Part shown: positions 10,401-19,621 of the stretch, piece after piece
Layout: each line of letters starts with the position of its first letter
How positions within the stretch are numbered: position 1 is the stretch's first letter
Source: Vitrella brassicaformis
Taxonomy: Eukaryota; Sar; Vitrellaceae
DNA: 64,000 nucleotides
NCBI GenBank assembly: GCA_001179505.1
Contig: CDMY01000791.1
Span: 33,487-97,486, forward strand
Direction of reading: 5' to 3'
The notes under the pieces: model-generated
Databases searched by the model: none
Seen by the model: only the letters and a program-made list of their open reading frames with translations
What the model was told of the DNA's origin: nothing
Program-made: the position numbers and the translations under genes

Positions 10401-12556
10401 AGTTGGCTGCCCGCCCCACATAGAGCTCCTTCTCGCGAGAGAGGGCCTCCATCGCAGCAGCCTGCCGACGCAACCCCCCATCCATCCATCCATCCATCCA
10501 TTTATCGCACACGGAGACTACACACATATATATAAGTCAGATGGCTTGCTTACCTGTTTAGTGACGGTTTGCCTGAGGTCGGTGGCCTCGGCCTCCAGCT
10601 GCACGAGGCGGCGCTGGTTGTCGTCGTAGCGCAGCATCTTGTCGCGGGTCTCCTCGAGGGCCTCCTTCTTATGCCGGCACTCGTCAGCCAACGCCGCACA
10701 ACGATGCCTGCACCCATGGCATGCATCAACAGCCAGGTCGGTCAGAAACGCGACGCCGTACACAGGTCTGTCTGTCTGTCTCTTTGTGGGTTACTGACGA
10801 TAGCTCTTCGATCTGCCGGGAGCTGTCCTCCTTCACACCCTCCAGGGACACCTGCACACCACCAGCCGGGTATGCACTTACTACGTCTCAACTCAACTCA
10901 GCCGCCTAGCGGACGCCCCCAGAAGCGTAGGTACCTGTGCGTGTGTGAGCTGCCGCTTGCACTGGTCGAGTCGGTCCTGTGCGAGTGCGGTGTTCTCGCG
11001 TAGCATCTCGAGCTCCCTGCTCTGGCTGGCCACCCGCTCCTTGTACCCCCGCACCGTCTCGTACACTCGAACCAGCACCCACTCACGCAGTGACAGCTCA
11101 TCCTCACCGCGACCCCGCAACTCGAAGTACAGGTCCTCCGACAGACTCAGGTCGCGCAGCTGGTCCCGCAACACAGAGAGGTCCGCTGCCGCCTGGGAAA
11201 AAGACAGAGATGGGGATGGATGAGGTGGGTATGGGTATGTATGTGTCTGTGTGTGTGTGCTAACCCGTATGAAGGGCCCCATGCGCCTCTCCTGCTCTGT
11301 CTTGAGCTGAGAGTGTGGGAGGAGGGAGGGCGCACGGGAGGTAAAACACATGTGGCATCATATCTATCCGTGTGTGGTGCATTGCATTGCTGTTGTGCAG
11401 TTTTGTGGGTGGTGCCACTCACTCACACACCTTTGTGACTTCCTCTGCATTGAGGTCCATCTGGTTCTTCAACGTACGCTCGAACCTGCAGCCATCGACA
11501 CAGATTGTACCTTCCGCTGGCCGACTGACTGACTGCACGTACGCCGCGTTTTGTGTGGCGAGTTTGAGCCTGAGGTCCAGGACTTCACGCTGCAGCGACG
11601 AGAGGTCCGACGAGGGGGGAGGCAACACCGGCTGCATGGCATGCACGACGAGACAGACAACCGGACACACAGAAGACGGACATGTGCATGCGAGGGGGCG
11701 GGCGGAATGTGTCGAGCTTCCTTACCGCTGTGGACTGTTTGGGCGGCAGCAGCATCTGCGGAGCCGGCAGATTACCACTGACCACAGACACCCGGGGAGG
11801 GAGGGAGGGAGGGAGGGAGTGTGAAGTGCGTCGATTGTTCCTTCCGCTACCCTGTGTGTGTACCTGTGCAGGTCAATCGGTATGGGCGGGATGGGGTGCG
11901 TGAAGGGCGGGCCGCCAGGCGCATCACGCGGACCACCGGGACCCAGCAAATGATCTGCTGACACACACACAACACAAAAGACAAGACAAGACAAGACACA
12001 ACACAACACAACACAACACACACATGTACAGGGCATGGCATGCACATTCATCAGTCAGCTGGGGCCAGTGCAGTGCGGTGACGAAGCGCAAGAGCTGTGC
12101 GTTGTGTACCGATATTGAATGAGTCTGACTCAGAAATGGGCGACTGGTCCGTCACAGAGCCCTGCAGTGAGTGCATGACATGACCAAAGTCCGAGTCCGT
12201 GTGTATGTTGTGTTGTGTGTACGACGGACGATATGCAATAATACATGTGCTGGCTGACTCACATGTTCAGAGTGCTGCCGCCTGCCGACGTGTGCCGCGG
12301 CATCGTCCTCCTCGTCAAGCCCCTCGTTCTGACCCAAATCCACAGAACTCTCGGACCCCTGAATAGAATGAGCAGAGGCATGCAATTCACAAGTGAACAA
12401 ACAGCAAGGCAAACACCAACACACAAACAACCGAATGAGTAGACAAGGTGCATGCACACGCGGTGCATCGTCCCGTGCGGTGGTAAGGTAGGTAGATGGA
12501 TGGATGGTGGAGGCCCAGGCCTCTGCTGGTGTCCCTCTTACCGCGAGTGTGTCCAT
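7487..12556 (-). CDS. PIBF1: PIBF1/CEP90 orthologue, coiled-coil centriolar satellite protein
   Basis: About twenty small minus-strand exons, most giving coiled-coil segments. The diagnostic block is the exon near 11190-10940: 'LRDLSLSEDLYFELRGRGED' followed by 'ELSLREWVLVRVYETV'. This matches the conserved PIBF1 block (LRD..L.E..Y..L....ED.LS..E.V.VR.YE.V). Further matches are 'LKVKSFELDRLGVAHEET' near 9400 and 'KDKPTAFLTNALRQASQ' near 8540. The N-terminus (12556 to about 11880) is acidic and Pro-rich. The last exon (8095-7487) is Gly/His/Gln-rich with a poly-Gly run. PIBF1 sits in centriolar satellites and distal appendages and is needed for ciliogenesis. I chose the ATG at 12556 ('MDTLA', GGGAATGG context) because upstream sequence looks like promoter or leader; an in-frame ATG at 12706 is the alternative. 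Introns end in long (TG)n runs before the acceptor. Confidence 0.85.
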
Positions 12557-12978
12557 TCCCGCGACTTTCGGGCTCTTCCGGATGTCGGGCCGCAGAGGTC
12601 GGCTATAGTCTAATTGGTTTTCTCCCAATACAAAAACGGGGAGAGCCGAGCCGGCGCGAGCTTTGCGAGGGAGGCAAAGCGCATCAAATTCACAGATGAC
12701 AAACACACATACTCACTCTCTACTCTATGTACCTCAGGTTGCCCCTCGTCGCTCCATTTGCCGCACGCGGAGTGTTCGTTCGTTCCCGGAATGCGAAGTG
12801 GAGTGTTCCGAGACCGGCTGGATAGAGAGGAGAGCTGTCTTGTGCGTCTTCGCATTCATTCTGTCTTGCATCAGACTCCGACCGCTTGCAGCCTGCTTGA
12901 TTCGTCAACCATCTGTCGGCATTCCAGTGCTATATCTGTGCGTTCAGTCCATTCCGAACCCTGGATTGTTCTCCCGCG
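12557..12978. promoter_or_regulatory. Divergent promoter between PIBF1 and His-rich protein 1
   Basis: The 422 bp between divergent start codons. On the minus strand near 12605-12640 there is an AT-rich patch with 'accaattagactatag', containing a CCAAT-type word. On the plus strand the 25 bp before 12979 ('gttctcccgcgatg') are repeated almost exactly before the paralogue at 15652. Promoter role is inferred from position. Confidence 0.45.
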
Positions 12979-14046
12979 ATGAAGCTGTTTCTGTGCCTTG
13001 TCGGCGCCCTCCTGGTGGCCGGTGCTGCTGCTGACGTGAAGCACCCACCCTCCCTGCGCAAGCTGCAGGAGTCTACGGCCGTCACTGATCCGTCGACCGT
13101 AAGAAATTCACGGCCACCCACCTGTGGTCTCTCTGCACTATGCATGTGCACGCATTTGTCTGTCTGTCTGTCTGTCGCTGCTTCGTGTGTGTCTGTCATG
13201 TGTTTGCAGGAGGTGACTGTCCCCGAGGAGCCTGAGATCCCTCCTGAGGACTCCGAAGGTGGCGACGAAGATGACGACGATCTTGAGGTGGGTGCGGGAG
13301 CACTCAGCCACACACACACATACTTAGCGCTCGCAGACCAGCCATGTGCCTGTGTGCGGGTGTTTGTTTGTCTGAGTACAGGAAGGTGATGACGCCTTTA
13401 CCCCAAAGGTGGGCGAACAGCACTTTGCACATAACACATACAGACTGTGAACGTCTGTCTGTCTGTATCGATGTGTGTATCATGTACTACGTGTGCAGGA
13501 GGGTGACGGCGAGGAGCGGAGGGCGCTGGGGACCTGGTGCGGGCACCACTGTCACCACCCCTGGTGGTGGTACCATCATCACCACCCCTGGTGGTGGCAC
13601 CCTCACCATCACGGCCACCATGGACACCACCACCACGACCATGGACACCACCGGATGCTCTCCGAGGTGGGCAAGCGAACAACATAACACATATAGACAG
13701 CGGCACTCACGCCAGACACAGAACCATGTACGTACGTATGTCTGTCTGTCCGTCTGTCTGTCTGTCTATCTGCATGGCTGTGTGTGCAGGAGGGTGATGA
13801 ACCTCCTGTGAGAGAGCTGCATCCCCACTATCACTGTCACTGGGTCTGGTCGTGCCACCGGATGCTCTCCGCAGAGGTGGACGAACACGACACCACACAC
13901 ACAGGCAGCGACCCTCACCCCAGACACAGAGCCTTGCACGTCTGTCTGTCTGCCTGCGTGTGTGTGTGCAGGAGGCTGCTGAAGTTCCTGTAAGAGAGCT
14001 GCATCCCCACCCTCACTGTCACTGGGTCTGGTCGTGCCACCGCTGA
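12979..14046 (+). CDS. Secreted His/Trp-rich protein 1 built from phase-0 exon modules
   Basis: Six exons, all with phase-0 junctions: 12979-13098, 13210-13287, 13382-13408, 13499-13666, 13790-13876 and 13972-14046, giving 184 residues. Residues 1-19 form a clear signal peptide ('MKLFLCLVGALLVAGAAA'), followed by 'DVKHPPSLRKLQEST', shared with the paralogue at 15652. Exon 2 is acidic. Exon 4 is extraordinary: 'WCGHHCHHPWWWYHHHHPWW' then more than a dozen further His, with two WWW triplets. Exons 5 and 6 are near copies of one another, each with 'PVRELHPH', then '.CHWVWSCHR'; 'HRMLS' recurs at the ends of exons 4 and 5. Every exon after the first opens with Glu. Dense His with scattered Cys suggests metal binding outside the cell or in the secretory path. 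I recognise no family; function is unknown. Confidence 0.75.
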
Positions 14047-15651
14047 CATCACCTCCACAACTGTATGTCACATTTTTGTAATCGCATGATCCCTGAGTCG
14101 CGCTTTAGTGTGGTGTGGATGACTGTGTGACTGCTGGCTGGGCTGTGGGTGTGGGAGAGTGAGATTAGCCACATGACGTCTGAGATGGCTTGCGTCCCTA
14201 CTGATGTGTCTGTCACACAGTAGCTCGTCTCTGCCTGCCTGTGGCTCGTCTCATGGCTCCCTGTGTGTCTGGCTGGTGTTGGTTGGGCGAGAGTATGTCT
14301 TTATGCGTTTTATGTGTTTTATGTGTACCCGTATGAATGCCCCCCCCCATCCATCCATCCAGCCGCGGCCTGTTGGCTGGTCAATCTCTTTCTGCAATGT
14401 TATTGAAGATGTTTCTTCAATGCACATAGTGTAGTGCATGAAAGATTCGTGTCACTCGTGGACTGGTCGGTGCCTGGGTTTTTGTTTTTGCTTTTGCCTT
14501 TTTTGTTTGTGTTTATTTTTTTGGTGTGTGGGAGCCAGGGTGTATGGAGGCGCTCTCAGCACCAGTCGGTGTGTGGCAGTCGTTTATTCTTGAAGAGTGC
14601 TCGTTCATCGGGCTCTGATCTATATTTGTCACTCTGGCGGGCTCGGTGTATATGGGTGCATGTACTGCATGTGGGAGGTGGAGGGGCAGCCACAGAGAGG
14701 GGAGGGGAGGGAGGGGGAGATGAGTCGTCACAATCCATCTTGGGGGTACACACATGGATGGGATGGACACGGATGGGCTGGACAGAGACACCGACAAGAC
14801 ACTCAAACATATCAACGCATCGAGTGGATGATCCATCGCGGCCATTCATCCATCCACCCACCATGGTCATGAACCCTCAACGAATGTCAAACAGCCACAT
14901 CCACCGACATCCACCTACCTTTACACCTCACGCACTTAAAGAACGTCTTTGCGCACGAATGCTGTCTCACCATGACGATAGCCCGTGTCTCTGCCATGCC
15001 TGTGTATCTCTACGCACATGCACAAATACTGCACGACCGAGTGCACTTGATTTGTGCGTATACGTTTATTTCGTGGGTCTCTTGTCCAACCGATGCCTAC
15101 GTGCATGTGTTAAGTCATTGAGCTACTTCATCCCGCCTCCACAGTGACCGTGTGAATGAGTCTGACTGACACTACGGATTGAAAGCGAGACAGAGACACG
15201 TGGTACGTCGGTCAGACGCATCCATCAGTGGATACACACCACATCGAGGAAGACAAACACTTCCTGCTCATAGACATACACATCGGCTCTACACATATGC
15301 GAGAAACAGCAACCTGATACGTCCGTGCCTTCGAGCACTCATCTGCACCATTAAAGGTCATCGCATCCTCTCTCTGACCCATCGCGACGTTCAGGCGCAG
15401 CTGCTATCGCAACTTCACGCTCTGGTGCCGTGGCTGTGCATGGAGTTAGTGACTAAGTCGCTAAACATATTATCGCGTTTCTGCTCACGTTCCCTCTTCT
15501 CGCCTGTCCCGGTCCAAACGGGTGGGAAGAGAGAGAGAGGACAGATTCCAGCTCCAGATTCGTCCGACTCGTTCCGCTCCAGATCTTCATTCCGCCTTCC
15601 TCCCTCAGGTGACTGTTGTCCTTTGTCGTTTCTCTCACTTGTTCTCCCCCG
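14047..15651. other. Intergenic between duplicated genes; contains repeat copy A
   Basis: It holds the first copy of a duplicated flank (14128-14890, listed separately). It also has about 760 bp of non-repeated sequence (14891-15651) that acts as the upstream region of the second His-rich gene. I saw no splice-supported exon in it. A tract of 'gagagagaggac' near 15530 and the 'gttctcccccgatg' box at the start codon resemble the first gene's upstream box. Confidence 0.55.
14128..14890. repeat. Duplicated non-coding flank, copy A
   Basis: About 763 bp starting 'tgactgctggctgggctgtg' and ending near 'caacgaatgtcaaacagcc'. It matches 16711-17479 over almost its full length with scattered substitutions and small indels. 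It lies directly 3' of the first His-rich gene, while copy B lies 3' of the second, so the flank was duplicated with the gene. Confidence 0.85.
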
Positions 15652-16230
15652 ATGAAGCCGCTTCTGTGCCTGGTTGGTGCCCTCCTGGTGGCCGGTGCTG
15701 CTGATGACGTGAAGCACCCATCCTCCCTGCGCAAGCTGCAGGAGTCGACGGTAAGCAATGCATGACCGCTTGCGCTGCTCTCTAGGCCGCTATGCATGTG
15801 CATTCGTGTGTCTGTCTGTCGCTGTCTTGTCATGTGTGTCTGTCTGCATGTGTCTGTGCAGGAGGGTGATGACGATCCTGAAGTGAGGGCTCTACAACCC
15901 GGCCACCACGACCACCACCATCCCCCCCCAAGCATCAAACCCGGCCAACACGACCGCCACCATCACCCCCCAAGCATCAAACCCAAACCCGGCCACCACG
16001 ACCACCACCATCCCCCCCCAAGAATCAACTTCCACTCCCATGAGGATGACTGTGATTGCTGGTGCGGTGGGGGGTTGCCGGGAAAAGATACCCACGGTAG
16101 CCAGCGCACCTACAACTGTCCGTGCGAGTGTCGTCATCACTGGCGTATGGGTTGTGACTGCAAGTGTGGCCATCACCACCACGAGGGTCCTTACACCCTC
16201 TATCATCCCTGCGACTGCACCTGCTACTAG
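15652..16230 (+). CDS. Secreted His/Cys-rich protein 2 with CxC motifs (paralogue of protein 1)
   Basis: Two exons, 15652-15750 and 15862-16230, phase 0, 155 residues. Exon 1 gives the signal peptide 'MKPLLCLVGALLVAGAA' and 'DVKHPSSLRKLQEST', nearly the same as the gene at 12979. Exon 2 starts with 'EGDDD' as the paralogue's exons do. It then carries three His/Pro repeats of the type 'GHHDHHHPPPSIKP'. It ends in a Cys domain rich in CxC: 'DCDCWCGG', 'CPCECRHHW', 'GCDCKCGHHHHEG' and 'CDCTCY' at the C-terminus. Paired CxC with His clusters is what metallothionein-like chelators and some secreted Cys-rich proteins show, so metal binding is the leading inference. No known family is recognised. 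Compared with protein 1 the WWW/His exon is absent and the Cys domain is new. Confidence 0.75.
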
Positions 16231-17422
16231 TGTGTTGTGTACGTCGATGGCAGTCAGGCGATGTCAATCAGGCGTTGCCAGTCAGTCAGTCGAGCTATGG
16301 AGGGGAGAGAGAGAGATAAGCCACATGACGTCTGAGATCCTACTGATCTGATCTGATCTGATCTGATCTGCGGTGGTGTTCCATTCACACAAGTACCTCG
16401 TCTCTGTTTGCCTGTGGCTCGTTTTGTTGCTGTTTGTGTTTCTGGCTGTTGTTGATTGGGTCAAGGGTCATGTGTGTATGTGTATTTGTGTACACCTTAT
16501 TTTGCCAGTGCCCCCCTCCCCTGGTGGCTGGCTGCTCTTTGCCTTCAATGTACATCGCCTGTTTCATGACGTATTTGTGTTGCGAAGTGGCAAGCGTCCG
16601 TATGGGTGCTTTGTCCACCGAGCTCTGATCTGATTTGCTGTGCATGACTGGCTGAGTGGATGTGCACATACATACCTGCATGTATTTCATGTGTTACGTA
16701 TGTGAGTCAGTGACTGCTGGCTGGGCTGTGGGTGTGGGAGAGTGAGATTAGCCACATGACCTCTGAGATAGCTTGCGTCCCTACTGATGTGTCTGTCACA
16801 CAGTAGCTCGTCTCTGCCTGCTTGTGGCTCGTCTCATGGCTCCCTGTGTGTCTGGCTGGTGTTGGTTGGGAGAGAGTATGTCTTTTTGTGTTTTATGTGT
16901 ACACATATGAATGCCCCCCCCGGTCCATCCATCCATCCATCCAGCCGCGGCCTCGTGGCTGGTCAATCTCTTTCTGCAATGTTATTGAAGATGTTTCTTC
17001 AATGCACATAGTGTAGTGCATGAAAGATTCGTGTCACTCATGGACTGGTCGGTGCCTGGTTTTTTGTTTTTGCTTTTGCCTTTTTTGTTTGTTTATTTTT
17101 TGGGGGTGTGAGAGCCAGGGTGTATGGAGGCGCTCTCAACACCCGTCGGTGTGTGTCAGTCGTTTATTTCTTGAAAAGTGCTCGTTCATCGGGCTCTGGT
17201 CTATATTTGTCACTCTGGCGGTCTCGGTGTATATAGTTTCATGTACTGCATGTGGGAGGGGGTGGGGCAGCCACGGACAGGGGAGGGGAGAGACGGGGGG
17301 AGATGAGTCGCCACAATCCATCTGGGGTACACACATGGGATGGACACATGGATGGACACGCATGGGATGAGATAGACAGAGACACCGATGAGACACTCAA
17401 ATGCATCGAGTGAACGATCCAT
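16231..17422. other. Intergenic with degenerate and intact flank repeats
   Basis: After the second His-rich stop codon comes a degraded third copy of part of the flank (about 16310-16690) and then copy B (16711-17479). A (TGATC)n run lies at about 16343-16371. No coding exon is apparent before 17423. Confidence 0.55.
16310..16690. repeat. Degenerate third copy of the duplicated flank
   Basis: It keeps recognisable islands in the same order as copies A and B: 'agccacatgacgtctgagat', then 'tcgtctctg' with 'cctgtggctcgt', then a T-rich block, then 'cgagctctgatctgat'. It is more diverged and shorter than the other two, suggesting an older duplication. Confidence 0.55.
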
Positions 17423-17479
17423 GTGGTCCACATGTATGCATCCATCTACCACGGTCATGAACATTCAACGAACGTCAAC
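16711..17479. repeat. Duplicated non-coding flank, copy B
   Basis: About 769 bp aligned with copy A at 14128-14890. Its right edge runs past 17423, so it overlaps the first codons of the next open reading frame. Confidence 0.85.
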
Positions 17480-18605
17480 ATCCCCACTGTGGACACAGAG
17501 GCACCTCATGAGGAAGAAACTGACGACCAGGAGAGACAGAAAGCCATTAACGCGACTGAATGTGGCTACGAGGCGCCGTCTGTCAAGACTCCGGGCTGGT
17601 TTGCAATCTCGTCTCTCAAGGCGCGGGTGCAGCTGAGCGGGGGGACGTGTGGGAGCAAACAGGAGAGGGCCTACACGCATCAGCAGCACGGCCGGAAGGA
17701 GCGTCACTCAGGCCCCGAAGACGTCATTAAATCCGCAGAAGGGATTATGTCTCGTCCACAGAATGTGCCCTCATCGCTGGCTGCGGACGCCCGCTCACTC
17801 GCAGCATCGAAGACGTTCCTCCAACAAACAGACACCGCCCTTCAGCAGCGCCTCACAGCGACATTTTTGGCGTCACAAGGCAGCACACTCCCCTCCCTTG
17901 CTGCTGTAGTGGCAGACCAAGTCCCCAAGAAGGCCGAGCAGAAGCCACCGTCAAGTCGCCGACTGCCGCCAGGAGTTGGCAGAATCGACGACACGCCCTC
18001 ACCGGAGGTGCAGCCGTCGGCAAAGGCGCCAGGCGATGCTTGGCCGGGCACAGCCAGTGAGACAGGAGTTCTCCCGCCTGGCCGTCACCATCCACCGTCG
18101 ACTGGTGTTGGTGTTGGGAGTGTTGGGGGTGGCTGGGGGGCAGACTTTCTGAGCCCTCTCCACAGCCACAGTGACGACCTTACCAACTTCTTGTCTGACT
18201 CATCGGACGATGGGAGAGAGGGACGAATGGACAAGGCAACATCCGAACAGACAGACAGCGGCGAGAGCAAGGTACGTACGGTTGAAGTGGCACCAGCAGG
18301 CAGGACCTTCGCTCTTCCTTCCTCCCATCGCGTTTGTGCAGGTCTCCGGCTTGATCAACCGCACGTTGAGTCAGCCTGACCCAGCCACGGCCACCAACAG
18401 CAACAGCTCCTCCCTCGCAGTACCAGCGCTTGACCTTTCATCGATCATCCGGGAGAGGGAGAGGAGCGACGGTTCGGTCCAGCCACCACAGATTCCCGTG
18501 CTGCCGCAGACGGATGATGACCTGACGCTGAGCGAAAGTGACTGTGCGGACCAGCAGCACGAGTGCTTCACCAGCCGACTCTGCGAGACACACACCGCTG
18601 ACTGA
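17423..18605 (+). CDS. Disordered Ser/Pro-rich protein of unknown function
   Basis: A long exon open from 17423 to 18271 (donor 'GAGAGCAAG|GTACGTACGG') joins, after the acceptor near 18341, an exon beginning 'VSGLINRTLSQPDP' and ending at TGA 18603-18605. Composition is Ser/Pro/Gln/Asp-rich with no recognised domain. Local features are an Ala/Gln helix-like part ('LAASKTFLQQTDTALQQRL') and acidic Ser runs ('LTNFLSDSSDDGREG'). The first ATG lies inside duplicated flank copy B, so the true start may be further in or in an unseen upstream exon. Nothing else indicates a role. Confidence 0.5.
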
Positions 18606-19621
18606 CTCACGTATGAGCGAATGGTGGCGCGTGCCCGTACGTGTGGACTTCGCGCAACAGATGAAATCAAAGTTGTCTAAGTACATGCTACGACGTCAGG
18701 CCACTTTCACAAGAGTTGATCACGGATATATTCATTGCTTCATTCATTCAATCGTCCATCGTGTCTCATTAAACTTTTTGTCTCGTTGCTCCCCAGTGTG
18801 TTGGTACGGACCCTCCATCCCTGCATTCAATTGATAGTTCTCGTCAGGGCACGCCTATCGCCAGCACCAGTCAGTCTTTCCGTTCGTTCGTCCCCCGCCC
18901 CTTTCGCCACACACTGAACAGACACGCGGACAGACATACAGACAGACACATGTACACAGGCAGCCACAGTCGCTCATTCAGTGCAGTGCATGCAGTTCAG
19001 CCACCGCACACACACTCACCGATCAACAGACAGGCACACACACAAAGGCACCAGCAGTGTGCCGGCAGGTCAGCTAACTTAGATGATAGGAAAAAAAGGC
19101 AGACACACAGACACACAGACACACAGACACACAGACAGACAGACAGACAGGGGCGCACCCAGGGCGGCACAGAGGGTCTCTCTCGCTCCCTCCCTCCATC
19201 CCTCACTACTGCACCACACGCAGCACCTCTATCTCATCCGCCATAGACAGGAATGACCCGCCCAGATAATCAACACAAATCACCCATGGTTCACATCATG
19301 CGACAGAAATTGGAAAACAGGAACACACACACATCCGCCTGGCTGATGATGTTGGCTTAATGGCCAGCTGCTGGATGGGACGATTTGTGGATTGCCGTCA
19401 GGTGTAAGTTGGCCTTTTGTCCGTGCACTGATTCAACCCAAATCACCATGTTGAATTGGTTAAAGCGTCACTCATGCGTACGTTACATGGATGGACAAGC
19501 GTCAACGCATGATCGAACGGGCTGGCAAGACAGACACAAAACACGATATGCGCTTAAATTCACACCATTCCTGCCAACGGCTCGGCCCGTCACCCCACGC
19601 ATATACCGATACTCTCATCAA
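18606..19621. other. Convergent intergenic with (CAGA)n and (ACAC)n repeats
   Basis: About 1 kb between convergent stop codons. It contains (ACAGACAC)n at about 19100-19150 and many short CA/CAGA runs. I saw no exon, tRNA or other structured gene. Confidence 0.6.

Noticed and set aside
12557-12706. Longer PIBF1 N-terminus starting at 12706
   Set aside because: The extra 50 residues have no similarity to the family and the DNA is AT-rich, leader-like, with a CCAAT-type word; not excluded.
13344-13811. Thr/Gly-rich reading of the His-rich exons (TTVTTPGGGTIITTPGGG type)
   Set aside because: It is the +1 frame of the same exons. Only the His-rich frame continues from the signal-peptide exon through all phase-0 junctions.
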